From contig NZ_JAMZAW010000019.1 in the NCBI RefSeq assembly GCF_024158745.1, forward strand, positions 62,001 through 126,000: DNA of 64,000 nt. The letters run 5' to 3'. A program made the position numbers and the translations under genes. Under the pieces are notes generated by a model, which had not been told where the DNA came from, made no database searches, and saw only the letters and a program-made list of their open reading frames with translations. How positions within the stretch are numbered: position 1 is the first letter of the stretch; every line of letters begins with the position of its first letter. The stretch comes from Paenibacillus tyrphae. GTDB lineage: Bacteria > Bacillota > Bacilli > Paenibacillales > NBRC-103111. This document shows, piece after piece, positions 8,248-17,437 of this stretch.

Positions 8248-9701
8248 CGTTCCTCCCCCTCGATGCTTCGCGGCGTAAGCCACAGCTTGCGCTGCCGGTT
8301 CCCGAGCTTGTTCTTCAGCCTCCGCCCTAGCGCAGCGACAATCAGCAGCACGGCGCCGCCGAGGGCCAACTGTGCGAAATGCTTCTGCATCCACAGCAGC
8401 CGTACTTGCCAGAAAGCGTCGGAATAGCCGTTAAGATCGCCGCCCGCCCGGAACTCCCGCATCGCCTGCGCGTAATCGCCGTTCTTGTAGTACGCTTTCG
8501 CCAAGCCGAGATGCGCGCGGAAATATTTGCTGTTCCTGTGCAGCACTTCGCGCCACGGGACTGCGCTCTCTTCGTAATGGCCCTGGATAAACAGGTCGGT
8601 CGCCTGCTGGACGAGCGCGCCGAACTCGGTCCGCTTGAACGTCTGGATTACATTGGCCGTCCGGTCCAGCACGAACAGCTTACCGGCCGAGTCGATCGAC
8701 AGCGCCGACGGGTATTGGAACAGGCCGAGCTTCCGAAACCCTTCGTCCTTGGAGCCGAAGGCAAACATCAAATCACCGTTCGAATTGTATTGGAACAACA
8801 TGCCGAACTGTGCATCGACCGCAGTGATGTTGCCCAGTGAATCGACGGCGATGTCGGTGAACTGCTTTTGCTGTCCGGCGAGCAGCTTCGTGACGCCGTA
8901 GTCTTTTTCGCCGAGCAGATCCTTGCCGTCGTAGTTGAGCTTCTTAACCTGACCTTTCGTCACCTGCATCGAGGTCGTATACAGCAAGCCGTTCGACCCG
9001 ATCGACACGTTCGATACGGAGCCCGGCAGCTTGAGCAGTTCCTTCTGCAGCTGCTCCTTCGTAAAGAACAACCGTTTCAGTGCATCCGTCAAACCGAAGT
9101 CGACCTTGTTGGCGCCGAAAAAACCTTCGAAAGCGCCCTCCGGATCGAGCAGCAGCAGCCCTTGGTATCCGTTTCGCGTCGCCACGTACATGTATCCCCG
9201 TTCATCGACGGCCAGCTTCGTCGGCTGGTAGACGAAGTTAGGCGGCAATACCGCCGATTGCGGCCGACGGATCGCACGGACATACCGCCCTTCGGCGTCG
9301 AATACCGCGATGCGCTCGTTCTTCGTATCGGCCACATAGATCGTACCGTCGGGACGAACGAACACGCCATTCGGCTCGTTCAGCTTCCCTTCCCCGTCAG
9401 GCTGAATGATGCGCACCGTCCGGCCCCGTTCGTCCAAATGAACGATCCGGTTGTTGCCGGTATCGGCCACGAACAAATGATCCTTTGCGTCAATGTACAA
9501 ATCCTCCGGATTTTTCAGTCCGCCGTGCATGAACGTATCCGGCACATAAGCCGGTTGAACCGGAATTTCTCGGCCCTCCAAGTCGTAAATGAATGTGCCG
9601 TACGGTACATCGGCGTTCACGATCCCACCGCTCCATAGGCCTAACGCGGCGAGCAGAAGCAGCGCAATCAAGCAGCGAATCCCCCGCCTTCTCATCGCCA
9701 T
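8244..9701 (-). CDS. membrane-anchored NHL-repeat beta-propeller protein with TPR segment
   Basis: A 485-aa protein. An N-terminal hydrophobic segment (CLIALLLLAALGLWSGG) leads into NHL repeats: LKNPEDLYIDAKDHLFVADT, LNEPNGVFVRPDGTIYVADT, TKLAVDERGYMYVATR and QYPSALSIDSAGKLFVLD. A TPR-like helical pair follows (YFRAHLGLAKAYYKNGDYAQ, about 395-430), then a second membrane segment (LALGGAVLLIVAALG) and a basic tail. The propeller and TPR would lie outside the cell between two anchors. Such propellers bind ligands or proteins; a scaffold for the adjacent transport genes is an inference. The ATG has GGGGGAGAGGG upstream. Confidence 0.85.
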   Translation of the reverse strand: MAMRRRGIRCLIALLLLAALGLWSGGIVNADVPYGTFIYDLEGREIPVQPAYVPDTFMHGGLKNPEDLYIDAKDHLFVADTGNNRIVHLDERGRTVRIIQPDGEGKLNEPNGVFVRPDGTIYVADTKNERIAVFDAEGRYVRAIRRPQSAVLPPNFVYQPTKLAVDERGYMYVATRNGYQGLLLLDPEGAFEGFFGANKVDFGLTDALKRLFFTKEQLQKELLKLPGSVSNVSIGSNGLLYTTSMQVTKGQVKKLNYDGKDLLGEKDYGVTKLLAGQQKQFTDIAVDSLGNITAVDAQFGMLFQYNSNGDLMFAFGSKDEGFRKLGLFQYPSALSIDSAGKLFVLDRTANVIQTFKRTEFGALVQQATDLFIQGHYEESAVPWREVLHRNSKYFRAHLGLAKAYYKNGDYAQAMREFRAGGDLNGYSDAFWQVRLLWMQKHFAQLALGGAVLLIVAALGRRLKNKLGNRQRKLWLTPRSIEGEER

Positions 9702-9738
9702 CCCTCTCCCCCTTTCCTTGTCCGGACGCCTCCGCCGG

Positions 9739-10617
9739 TCATTTCAACCCCGAATGCGCCATTGTCGAAATGACTTTCCGTTGGAGCAACAAGAACAGGA
9801 TGAAGCTCGGGAGGAACATGAGCAGCCCCGCCGCAGCGGCCACCCCTTGACGCGCCACGCTGTTCGCGAGTCCGCTGGTCAGCGTGCTGACAAAGAACGG
9901 CAGTGTCTTCATCGTCTCGTCCTCGACGTACAGCGTGGACGTCTCCATGTTCCCCCAGGTCGACTGGAAGATAAGAATGCCCGCGGTCGCCACCGCCGGC
10001 ATGCACAGCGGCAGTATGATCCGGCCGAACAGGGTGAATTCGTTCGCTCCCTCCAGCCGGGCCGCTTCCAGCAATTCGTCGGGCAGCAGGTCGATGAACT
10101 GCTTGAACAAAAAGACGATGACGGGCAGCGCGATCACGGGCAAAATGTGCGCCCAATACGTATTGATCAAGCCAAGCTGGCTGATCACGTAATAACGCGG
10201 AATTTGCACCGTCTCCGGGGCGAACATCAGCGATACGATGATAACGGAGAACATCCACTTTTTCCCAATAAACCGGTGCTTGGACAGCGCATAGGCGCAC
10301 AAGGCGCTGATCAGCGTTCCCAGTACGATGGTGGCGATCGCGACGATGCTCCCGTTGAACAGGTAGCGGCTGACCGGTACGACCGCCGTCTTCGTCACGA
10401 CAAGCAAATCGTAGAAGTTCTCGAACGTCGGCTGACGCGCCAAAAATGTCGGCGGATACAGAAACAGCTCGTGGTATGGCTTCAGCGCATGATTGAACAA
10501 GTACACCATCGGCAGCAGCATGAACGCCGCCAGCAGCGTCAGCAATACGGTCAGTACCCATTGAAAAGGCGTGGTCCTGTTCAGCTTGCTCTTTTTCCGG
10601 AACCGCAGGTTCGCCAT
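9739..10617 (-). CDS. carbohydrate ABC transporter permease (MalG type), second pair
   Basis: A 292-aa membrane protein with six predicted segments and the EAA loop LLEAARLEGANEFTLFGR near residue 190. The N-terminus is short and basic (MANLRFRKKSKLNR). It starts 3 bases after the stop of its partner permease. Together with that partner and the very large binding protein upstream it forms a second, complete importer lacking only an ATPase. It is followed after 37 bases by the NHL-repeat gene. Confidence 0.92.
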   Translation of the reverse strand: MANLRFRKKSKLNRTTPFQWVLTVLLTLLAAFMLLPMVYLFNHALKPYHELFLYPPTFLARQPTFENFYDLLVVTKTAVVPVSRYLFNGSIVAIATIVLGTLISALCAYALSKHRFIGKKWMFSVIIVSLMFAPETVQIPRYYVISQLGLINTYWAHILPVIALPVIVFLFKQFIDLLPDELLEAARLEGANEFTLFGRIILPLCMPAVATAGILIFQSTWGNMETSTLYVEDETMKTLPFFVSTLTSGLANSVARQGVAAAAGLLMFLPSFILFLLLQRKVISTMAHSGLK

Positions 10618-10620
10618 CGG

Positions 10621-11622
10621 TCATTCCCCCTTCGAGCCGAACAGCTTCCAACACAGCTTGCTGGACAAATAAATAATGACTAGCAGCACGACGGATACCG
10701 CCGAAGCATAGCCCATCTCGTAGCGGATAAAGCCGAAATCGTCGATATGGTTGATCATCAGATGCCCCGCATAGTTGGGCGACGGGTTGGAGCCGGTCAG
10801 CTCGACGCTGATCGCTCCCGCCTTCAGCGTGCCGACGACGGACATGACAGCGCCGAACAGCATCTGCGGCTTCATCGACGGGATAGTGATGTACCAAATC
10901 TCCTGCAGCCGGGAACGGATCCCGTCGATCCGGCCGGCTTCGTACAGCTGCCGGTCCACGTTCTGGATGCCGGCCAGCATCGCCAGAAAGCCGACGCCCA
11001 TGCTCGACCAGAGCGAGACGGCGATCATGATTTTCATGATGTATAGCGGCGAAGTCGTCCAGAGCTGCGGCTCGTTGATATACCCGATGTTAAGCAGAAA
11101 GTTGTTCAAATACCCGAGCCGGTCGCCGCTGAACATAATGAGCCAGACGACGGACATGGCGATGCCGGCCGTCATCGAGGGCGCGTACATGGCCAGCGTG
11201 TAGAACGCCCGGATGTTGTGCGGCAGTTGGGCGATCAGCCAGGCGAGGGCGAACGACAGCGCATACCCTACCGGGCCGACGATAACCGCGAACAGGAACG
11301 TATTCGGCAGCGCGTACTGCCAGAAGACGAGGTCCTGCGTCAGCAGCGCCTGGTAGTTGAACAAGCCGATGAAGACCGGCCGCTCGATGGCGTTGAATCT
11401 TGTGAACGAAAGCGCAATTGCCGCGGCCGTCGGCAGCGCAATGAACAGCAGGAACAGCAGGAAGAACGGCGATACGAACAAGTAGGAAACCCACGCCCGC
11501 TTCATATCGGCCGCAGCCGCCCGGACCCGCTCCCGCAGCGAGACGGCGGCCTTCGGCTTCTTGCGGGCGACGCTGGAAGCAGGGGCCATAGTGGCCCCGG
11601 TATGGCGAGACGGATTCGTCAT
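10621..11622 (-). CDS. sugar ABC transporter permease (MalF/UgpA type), second pair
   Basis: A 333-aa membrane protein with a basic N-terminal tail of about 45 residues, then WVSYLFVSPFFLLFLLFIAL as the first segment. The EAA loop reads LYEAGRIDGIRSRLQEIW near residue 245. Its ATG overlaps the stop of the upstream binding-protein gene as ATGA, so the two are translationally coupled. It is clearly diverged from the other MalF-type protein in this locus, so the two importers are likely not a recent duplication. Confidence 0.92.
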   Translation of the reverse strand: MTNPSRHTGATMAPASSVARKKPKAAVSLRERVRAAAADMKRAWVSYLFVSPFFLLFLLFIALPTAAAIALSFTRFNAIERPVFIGLFNYQALLTQDLVFWQYALPNTFLFAVIVGPVGYALSFALAWLIAQLPHNIRAFYTLAMYAPSMTAGIAMSVVWLIMFSGDRLGYLNNFLLNIGYINEPQLWTTSPLYIMKIMIAVSLWSSMGVGFLAMLAGIQNVDRQLYEAGRIDGIRSRLQEIWYITIPSMKPQMLFGAVMSVVGTLKAGAISVELTGSNPSPNYAGHLMINHIDDFGFIRYEMGYASAVSVVLLVIIYLSSKLCWKLFGSKGE

Positions 11623-14579
11623 GGCTTGCCCGCTCCTTCCGATGGCTGCTTGATGTCAGGCACTTTCAGCTTGCGCACGATGCTGCCCTGCTTGTCGACG
11701 AATCCAAATTCCCGCTGCTTGCGCTTCAGCTCGCTATCGATTTGGAATACCGCCTTTTCGAGCATTTCCCGGTAGTTTTGGTTTTGCAGCACGGTGCGAG
11801 TCCAAGCGAAGGTCAGCTCGCGAGGGGTGAAGTAGCCGCCGGGCACGTTCGGCATTTCTTTGTACCATCTCCACTGGTCCAGAATCGCCTTGCTCTCCTT
11901 CTCCGGCCACGGCAGCTTTTTGAACGCTTCGACATTCGCCGTATTCCATCGGAATTCGACACCGTTCAGCAGCTCGATCTCGCTGCCGAACCGCGACTGC
12001 GTCTCGGTCGACGTCCACCATTTCAGAAACTCCCAGGCGTCCTGCCGGCGTTCGGACGAACGGAAGATCATCCCGGAGGACAGGTTACCGCCGGACCAGC
12101 GGACGACGGTGCCGTCCTTCCGTTTCACTCCCGGAATCGGGGCGATCTCCCATGACCCGGCCAGCTCGGGCGCGGCGACTAGCAGCTGCATATATGTGTT
12201 GTAGTCGGCGATGCCGACCGGCATGTCGCCGCTGCGGAAGTGCATGTAAAAGCTCGGCACCTCGGTCGGAAGCCCGTATACGGTAAACAGCTCCGTCCAC
12301 TGTTTGAACGCGTTGAACGCTTCGCGCGAATCGAGCCCAGAACTCAGCCCGTCTTCCTTATAGAAGGAAGCTCCGTTTTGCAGGAAAATCGGCACATAGT
12401 TCAGCTTCGCAAAATAGAAATTGTATCCTTTCTGCTGGAGCGTCGGCAGCATCCCGTACAAGTCGTCCCACGTGTCCGGCGGCTTCAGCCCGATGCTTTT
12501 CAAAATATCCGTACGGTAAAAAAGCACGTTCAGCGCCACCGTCTCAGGCAGCGCGTACACGCCCCCGTCGTAGGTGAACGGAATGAGCGTTCCCAGCTGG
12601 AACTGTTCGGACACGTTCGCAAAATCGGGAAATTCGCTCAGGTTGACCAGCGAGTTCCGCATTGCGAAATCCGCGGGAGTTCCTTCGGCGATGCCGAGAG
12701 CGACATCCGGTTCCCGGCCGGCGGAATTGCTCAAGATGAGCTGACCGGGATTCGGCATCAGGTTGACGTTGACTTTAATCCCCGTCTTCGCCGTAAACGA
12801 TTCGTCCGCAAGCTGCTGCATCAGCGCCACATAATCGCGGCCTCGGTTAACCCATACGTCGATTCCGTCCGGATCGCGTCTGCCGTAATAATGGTAGTTC
12901 GGCGAAAACGTGCGGAAGAAGTTGCCGACCAAGTCGCCGACGACGGTAAGCGTGCCCGGAGGCTCGGCCGGCCGCTCGGGAGACGAGGAAATAAAGATCC
13001 GGTCGAGCGTCAGCGGCTGGCGCCCGAGACTGTCGATAAACGACGTGATTTTCTCCAGGTTCTGGGCATGCATCTCCGGCGGACGCTTGGACAGCAAATC
13101 GGGGTTTTCCGCCATGTTCCGCAGATCGAAAATGACCGAGCGCAGCCCTTCCGCGCCCTGCAGCGAATTGCCGTACAGCCCTTGCAGCCTGTCGACCTGC
13201 TCCTGCAGCCGGTCGGCCAGCGCGCGCAGCTTGCTTGCCACGTCCGGCATCGTCTCTACCAAGTTCCAATCGCGGTTCTGATCGACCATGTTGCGGTTTT
13301 TGATGCCGGTGACCATCGCCACCTGACGATTGATCTCCTTGTAGCCGTCCACAATCGACTGGAGCGACTCGCGGACGGGCGTCGTCGCCGACGGAGCGGC
13401 GGTCAGCCCGATCCGGTGCGTCCCTTGGCGGAAATAAAACGCAAATGGCGCGCCCTTGTCGTCCTGCAGCGCCTCCACGCTCCATTTCCGCGAATACGGA
13501 AACGGATACGATTGCAGCTCGCGGAACGGCACCTGGCCGTCGATGCGGATTTCCCGGAAGCTGATGACGTCCTTCGTGAAGTTTTGCAAATATTTAAAAT
13601 GGATATAGTACAGTCCGTCTTTCGGGACATCGAAGGTCCATTCCGCCGATTGGCCGCCCCGGCTCCAGCGGGCCCCGCCCATCGTGTTGTAGATTTGCCT
13701 GCCGTCGGACGCCGGGCTCGCCAGATTGTCGTTGCTCGCCTGAACTTGCACGGAAGGGTCTGATTTGGCGCTCATCTGCTCCGCCTCGACGGTGAGCAGC
13801 CAGCCGGGCTCCGCGCCGTTCGGCAGAGCTTTCCAGCCGACCGCGGCCTGTTCGTACGCCGGCAGCGGACGGGGAGCCTTCACGGCGATTTCCGCCAAGG
13901 CGAACGGCTCGAGCACCGACTCCAGCCGGATCGTATGCCGGCCCTTGGCGAGCCGGAAGCGAAGCGGGTCTGGGCTCGTAAATTTGGCGTCCGTCAGCAA
14001 GCGCACGCCCCATTCGGGCAATTCCTGCTGCGACGGCCGGATTTGATCGCCGTGCTCGTTGAGCTTCGGCGGATAGACCGAATCTTTCCATTTGCGCGGG
14101 ATCTGAATAGTTTTCGCTTCGAAATAAGGAAACTCGCCATCGACCTTCACCCCGATCTGTACCGGGCCGGACGAGCCTTCGCCGGGCAATACGGTCAATT
14201 CGAGCTGGTACAGGCCGTCCTGCGGCGCGTCGATTTCGTACTCGACCCAGGCTTTCGGCTGCGGCACCTGCACGACGCCGCTCTTCCCCTGCAAGGCATC
14301 GGCACGCACCGTGACGTCCGGGGACGCGCTTTTGTACCGGCTGCCCGGCAGGCGGTCCGCATCGGAGGGCGCATCCTTCCAGCCCTGCTCGTGCCACGCA
14401 AGCAGCGTTTGCGAATAGAGCGACGCATACGCCTCCGGCAGCTTCTGGACCGGCGGCAGGATGAACGGGCCGGACCGCTCGCCCTTCGCGGTTCCGCTTG
14501 CGAACGGGCCGGCCGCAGGCAGCGCGAGCAGCAATCCGGCAAGCGCAAGCTTCGTAACGGTTACAGTCTTCGTTCCCAT
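11619..14579 (-). CDS. very large extracellular solute-binding protein with N-terminal carbohydrate-binding-like modules
   Basis: A 986-aa protein, roughly twice the usual length for the family. The ATG (MGTKTVTVTKLALAG) was chosen because GGAGAGG lies 7 bases upstream; a TTG two codons earlier is too close to it. After a signal-like segment come two beta-rich modules (about 90-250 and 270-420; phrases such as WVEYEIDAPQDGLYQLELTV and AEWTFDVPKDGLYYIHFKYL are typical of malectin/CBM-like folds). A helical linker of about 100 residues follows, then a family-1 binding protein (about 570-960; GREPDVALGIAEGTPADFA, WEFLKWWTSTETQSRFGSE). There is no lipobox Cys, so anchoring must be by an uncleaved signal or another route. 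The modules probably gather an oligo- or polysaccharide for the coupled permeases. Confidence 0.88.
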   Translation of the reverse strand: MGTKTVTVTKLALAGLLLALPAAGPFASGTAKGERSGPFILPPVQKLPEAYASLYSQTLLAWHEQGWKDAPSDADRLPGSRYKSASPDVTVRADALQGKSGVVQVPQPKAWVEYEIDAPQDGLYQLELTVLPGEGSSGPVQIGVKVDGEFPYFEAKTIQIPRKWKDSVYPPKLNEHGDQIRPSQQELPEWGVRLLTDAKFTSPDPLRFRLAKGRHTIRLESVLEPFALAEIAVKAPRPLPAYEQAAVGWKALPNGAEPGWLLTVEAEQMSAKSDPSVQVQASNDNLASPASDGRQIYNTMGGARWSRGGQSAEWTFDVPKDGLYYIHFKYLQNFTKDVISFREIRIDGQVPFRELQSYPFPYSRKWSVEALQDDKGAPFAFYFRQGTHRIGLTAAPSATTPVRESLQSIVDGYKEINRQVAMVTGIKNRNMVDQNRDWNLVETMPDVASKLRALADRLQEQVDRLQGLYGNSLQGAEGLRSVIFDLRNMAENPDLLSKRPPEMHAQNLEKITSFIDSLGRQPLTLDRIFISSSPERPAEPPGTLTVVGDLVGNFFRTFSPNYHYYGRRDPDGIDVWVNRGRDYVALMQQLADESFTAKTGIKVNVNLMPNPGQLILSNSAGREPDVALGIAEGTPADFAMRNSLVNLSEFPDFANVSEQFQLGTLIPFTYDGGVYALPETVALNVLFYRTDILKSIGLKPPDTWDDLYGMLPTLQQKGYNFYFAKLNYVPIFLQNGASFYKEDGLSSGLDSREAFNAFKQWTELFTVYGLPTEVPSFYMHFRSGDMPVGIADYNTYMQLLVAAPELAGSWEIAPIPGVKRKDGTVVRWSGGNLSSGMIFRSSERRQDAWEFLKWWTSTETQSRFGSEIELLNGVEFRWNTANVEAFKKLPWPEKESKAILDQWRWYKEMPNVPGGYFTPRELTFAWTRTVLQNQNYREMLEKAVFQIDSELKRKQREFGFVDKQGSIVRKLKVPDIKQPSEGAGKP

Positions 14580-14605
14580 CGGCAATCCTCTCCACTTTTA
14601 GCCGT

Positions 14606-15727
14606 TTATGCGATGACCTGCTGCGTATCGCGGTTGAAGAAGAGCGTAAACTTCGGATTCAGCGCCAGCTCCAGCTTCGTCCCGTCCGCAACGCGCTCGT
14701 AGGCGGCCGCCCGCATGACGATTTTGTCTTCGCCGACCTTGATATGGATGAACCGGTCGGCTCCGACCAGCTCGCTGAAATACACGTCGCCCCGGATCGG
14801 CGCTTCCGTCGGCAGGCCGAGTCCCGGCACGTCCTCTGCTCGGTGCACGTATTCGGCGCGAATGCCAAGGACGACCGCTTTGTCCACATAGCTTTGCTCC
14901 AGCAGCGCCTTGCTTTTCTCCGGCGACAGGGGGAGCGCAAAACGCGGTGTATCGAACACGAGCCCCCCTTCCGTGCCTAGCCGCAGCCGGCCTTCGAGAA
15001 AGTTGATCGGCGGCGAGCCGATGAAGCTCGCGACGAACATGTTGGCCGGTCTCATGTACACTTCTTCCGGCCCCCCGACCTGCTGGATGATGCCGTCCTT
15101 CATAATGCAGATGCGCGTCCCCATCGTCATCGCTTCCGTCTGGTCATGGGTGACATAGATCATCGTCGTCTCCAGACGGCGGTGCAGCTCGATAATTTCC
15201 GTCCGCATCTGCACACGCAGGCGGGCATCCAGGTTCGACAGCGGTTCGTCCATCAGAAACACCTTCGGGTGACGGACGATCGCCCGTCCCAAGGCGACCC
15301 GCTGGCGCTGGCCGCCGGAAAGCTCCCGGGGCTTGCGCCCGAGCAGGTGCTCGATCTCCAGCGTTCTGGCGTTTTGCCTCACCGACGTGTCGATGAGGTG
15401 CTTCTCCGTCTTGCGGAGCCGGAGCCCGAACGCCATGTTCTCGAACACGCTCATATTCGGATACAGCGCGTAATTTTGAAACACCATCGCAATGTCCCTT
15501 TTCTTCGGAGGAACATGGTTCACGAGCTCGCCGCCGATGTAAATTTCCCCTTGGGTGACCCGCTCCAGACCCGCCACCATGCGCAGCGTCGTCGATTTGC
15601 CACAGCCGGACGGTCCGACGAACACCATAAATTCGCCGTCCTCGATATCCAGACTGACGTCCTTGACGACGAACGGACTGTTTTTGCCGTAGCTTTTGAA
15701 CAAATGCCGCAGCGATACCCCTGCCAT
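14606..15727 (-). CDS. ABC transporter ATP-binding protein (MsmX/UgpC/MalK type)
   Basis: A 373-aa ATPase with Walker A GPSGCGKSTT near residue 38, the Q-loop in VFQNYALYPN, signature LSGGQRQRVALGRA near 137, Walker B VFLMDEPLSNLD near 157, switch His in YVTHD, and a C-terminal TOBE/MOBE regulatory domain from about 240. It is the only ATPase in a locus with two permease pairs and two binding proteins. MsmX-type ATPases are known to serve several importers, so it probably energises both. It has its own upstream region with paired boxes and a cre-like site. Confidence 0.95.
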   Translation of the reverse strand: MAGVSLRHLFKSYGKNSPFVVKDVSLDIEDGEFMVFVGPSGCGKSTTLRMVAGLERVTQGEIYIGGELVNHVPPKKRDIAMVFQNYALYPNMSVFENMAFGLRLRKTEKHLIDTSVRQNARTLEIEHLLGRKPRELSGGQRQRVALGRAIVRHPKVFLMDEPLSNLDARLRVQMRTEIIELHRRLETTMIYVTHDQTEAMTMGTRICIMKDGIIQQVGGPEEVYMRPANMFVASFIGSPPINFLEGRLRLGTEGGLVFDTPRFALPLSPEKSKALLEQSYVDKAVVLGIRAEYVHRAEDVPGLGLPTEAPIRGDVYFSELVGADRFIHIKVGEDKIVMRAAAYERVADGTKLELALNPKFTLFFNRDTQQVIA

Positions 15728-15779
15728 ACGGATTCCAGCTCCTTTTGTCGGATTCGCGCTCTAAGCGTAAAAATCAAAT

Positions 15780-15793
15780 TGATAGCGTTTTTA
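15780..15793 (-). promoter_or_regulatory. cre-like site (CcpA) upstream of the ATPase gene
   Basis: On the minus strand the sequence TAAAAACGCTATCA matches the cre consensus TGWAANCGNTNNCA at all but one position. It lies just downstream of a candidate -10 (TATAAT, 15799-15804), where CcpA would block transcription. A matching site lies in the same relative place upstream of the beta-helix gene. Confidence 0.45.
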
Positions 15794-15855
15794 TTCATAT
15801 TATACCTACATGATACAGGTCGGAGCAGAGAAAAGCTTTAGCCGATCTGCCGTAC

Positions 15856-15900
15856 TTTTTGCATTTCCGTTTACACTATATTCCGCTTCTTTTGCACTCC
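15856..15900 (-). promoter_or_regulatory. paired TGCA boxes, candidate AraC operator of the ATPase promoter
   Basis: Plus-strand TTTTTGCATTTC (GCA at 15861) and TTCTTTTGCACTCC (GCA at 15894) lie 33 bp apart. The same two boxes, in the same order and at exactly the same spacing, occur at 19953-19997. The lower box ends about 52 bp before a TATAAT on the minus strand. The remaining bases between the ATPase and the next gene upstream (15728-16013) hold the candidate promoter, the cre-like site and a terminator hairpin. Confidence 0.5.
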
Positions 15901-15974
15901 CTTTCATTTCGTGAATCAGGGGCTTCGTTGCATACAAGGGACGCCCGCCGCCTCTCTCCCGCCCGAAACGGAAA

Positions 15975-16004
15975 CAAACGATTCCGCCTGTTCGGAACCG
16001 TTTG
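15975..16004 (-). terminator. terminator-like hairpin after the solute-binding lipoprotein gene
   Basis: On the minus strand CAAACGGTTCCG and CGGAATCGTTTG pair (one mismatch) around AACAGG, followed by TTTCCGTTT. It lies just past the stop of the lipoprotein gene and separates that transcript from the ATPase promoter. Confidence 0.55.
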
Positions 16005-16013
16005 CTCCCTTGC

Positions 16014-17369
16014 TTATTTTTTCTTGCTTGCGTAAAAGTCGTCGATCCGCTTCTGCACTTCTTTGTTCACATGGTCCATCATTTCTTTGGCCGTTATTTT
16101 GCCCGCCATGAAGTCCGGGAACAGCTTTTTGTACTCGGTGTCGTACGGCACCGGGAACTGGGGAATCCATTTTGCGGCCTGCCGGCTGATATCGAGGAAC
16201 ACCTTCAGATCGGGGTCGCCCTTGCTTTTCTCCTCCAGAAATCGGCTCGATTTCATCGCCGTTAGCAGTCCGAGCCGGTTATAGAGCGACTCCGCTCCCT
16301 CCTCGGTCGAGGTCATCCACTTGATGAACGCCCAAGCGGCATTCTTGTCTTTGGCCGCCTTGACGATCGCCAGATTCGAGCCGCCGTTCCACAAGCTCGC
16401 TTGCGGCGCCGGTAGGACGGTCATGTCGAGGTCCGGCTTCGCTTTGCGGAAATCCTTCACATGATTGGATGTTACGATGAGCATAGCCTGCTTCTCTGCG
16501 ACGAACGGATGCGTGTTTTTCGGCAGCTCCGCTTTCATTTGCGTGTAAGCTTGCTGGTTGATCGTGTCGCGGTTGAACTTGAACATCCAGTCGAGCGCGT
16601 CGACGATTTTCGGATCGTTCAAGCCGACCTTTTTCGTTTCCGGATTCCAGAACGTGGAGGGCTCGGCGCCATTCAGATAGGAGACAAAGAACAAGCCTGA
16701 CAGATTGCCGTAATAGAACAGCGGGTTATCCCCGGTCATTTCGTACTGCCCGTTTTTCATCATCCAGAACTTTTTGAAAAATTCGTCGGTGTCCTTCAGC
16801 CCTTGCAGGTTCGGAATCGATTTCTCGCCGTACTGGTTCATAATTTTGTTGTTGACGATGAGCGCATACGTCGGGTTGGAGTACATCGGAAGGCCGTACT
16901 GGCCTTTCTCGAACTGCGGAATTTCATACAGCACCTGCTGGAACAGCGTCTCGGGCTTGTAATCGGGGTCTTGCTTAAAATAAGGCGTCAGCTCCTCGAA
17001 CAAGCCGTCCATAATCCAGCTCGCTTCCAGCCGGTTGTTCGTCGCGACATTCGGCGGATTGCCCGCCGCAATCATCGGCTCAAGCTGTCCGAGCACCGGC
17101 TTCACCGTAATGTTCGGGTACGTCTTGTTGAAATCGGCGATCAAATTTTTCAGCTCCGCCTCGGGCCAAGTCGTATTGCCATACTGCCAGACGACCTCGC
17201 CTTTGATGGAAGCCGGATCTGCCGTTGTCGTCTGCTGCTCGCCCCCCGTACCGGAAGGGTTCCCACCCGTTTCCCCACCGGAAGCGCTGCATGCCGATAC
17301 GATCAGCGAAACCAGCAGGACCACCATCCAGGCCGCTGCGGAACGCTTGTGACGCTTCAAATTCATCAT
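16014..17369 (-). CDS. extracellular solute-binding lipoprotein (family 1)
   Basis: A 451-aa protein starting MMNLKRHKRS, with a hydrophobic segment and lipobox LIVSAC (Cys near residue 27) followed by a Gly/Thr-rich linker. The body is a family-1 sugar-binding fold (DFNKTYPNITVKPVLGQ, AAWAFIKWMTSTEEGAESLY). The frame stays open upstream but that part is antisense-like; GGAGC lies 11 bases before the chosen ATG. It is of ordinary length, unlike the other binding protein of the locus. It is a plausible partner for the permease pair at 3.4-5.3 kb, which otherwise has none nearby. Confidence 0.93.
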   Translation of the reverse strand: MMNLKRHKRSAAAWMVVLLVSLIVSACSASGGETGGNPSGTGGEQQTTTADPASIKGEVVWQYGNTTWPEAELKNLIADFNKTYPNITVKPVLGQLEPMIAAGNPPNVATNNRLEASWIMDGLFEELTPYFKQDPDYKPETLFQQVLYEIPQFEKGQYGLPMYSNPTYALIVNNKIMNQYGEKSIPNLQGLKDTDEFFKKFWMMKNGQYEMTGDNPLFYYGNLSGLFFVSYLNGAEPSTFWNPETKKVGLNDPKIVDALDWMFKFNRDTINQQAYTQMKAELPKNTHPFVAEKQAMLIVTSNHVKDFRKAKPDLDMTVLPAPQASLWNGGSNLAIVKAAKDKNAAWAFIKWMTSTEEGAESLYNRLGLLTAMKSSRFLEEKSKGDPDLKVFLDISRQAAKWIPQFPVPYDTEYKKLFPDFMAGKITAKEMMDHVNKEVQKRIDDFYASKKK

Positions 17370-17437
17370 GGCTGCTTCATGCTCCTTTATCCGAGATCTG
17401 TTGTTCACCGTGTACGCTGTCAACTCCGCTGCGCGTT

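Noticed and set aside
12240-13763. 507-codon plus-strand open frame
   Set aside because: Antisense to the large binding protein; composition rich in Arg, His and Gln with no domain.
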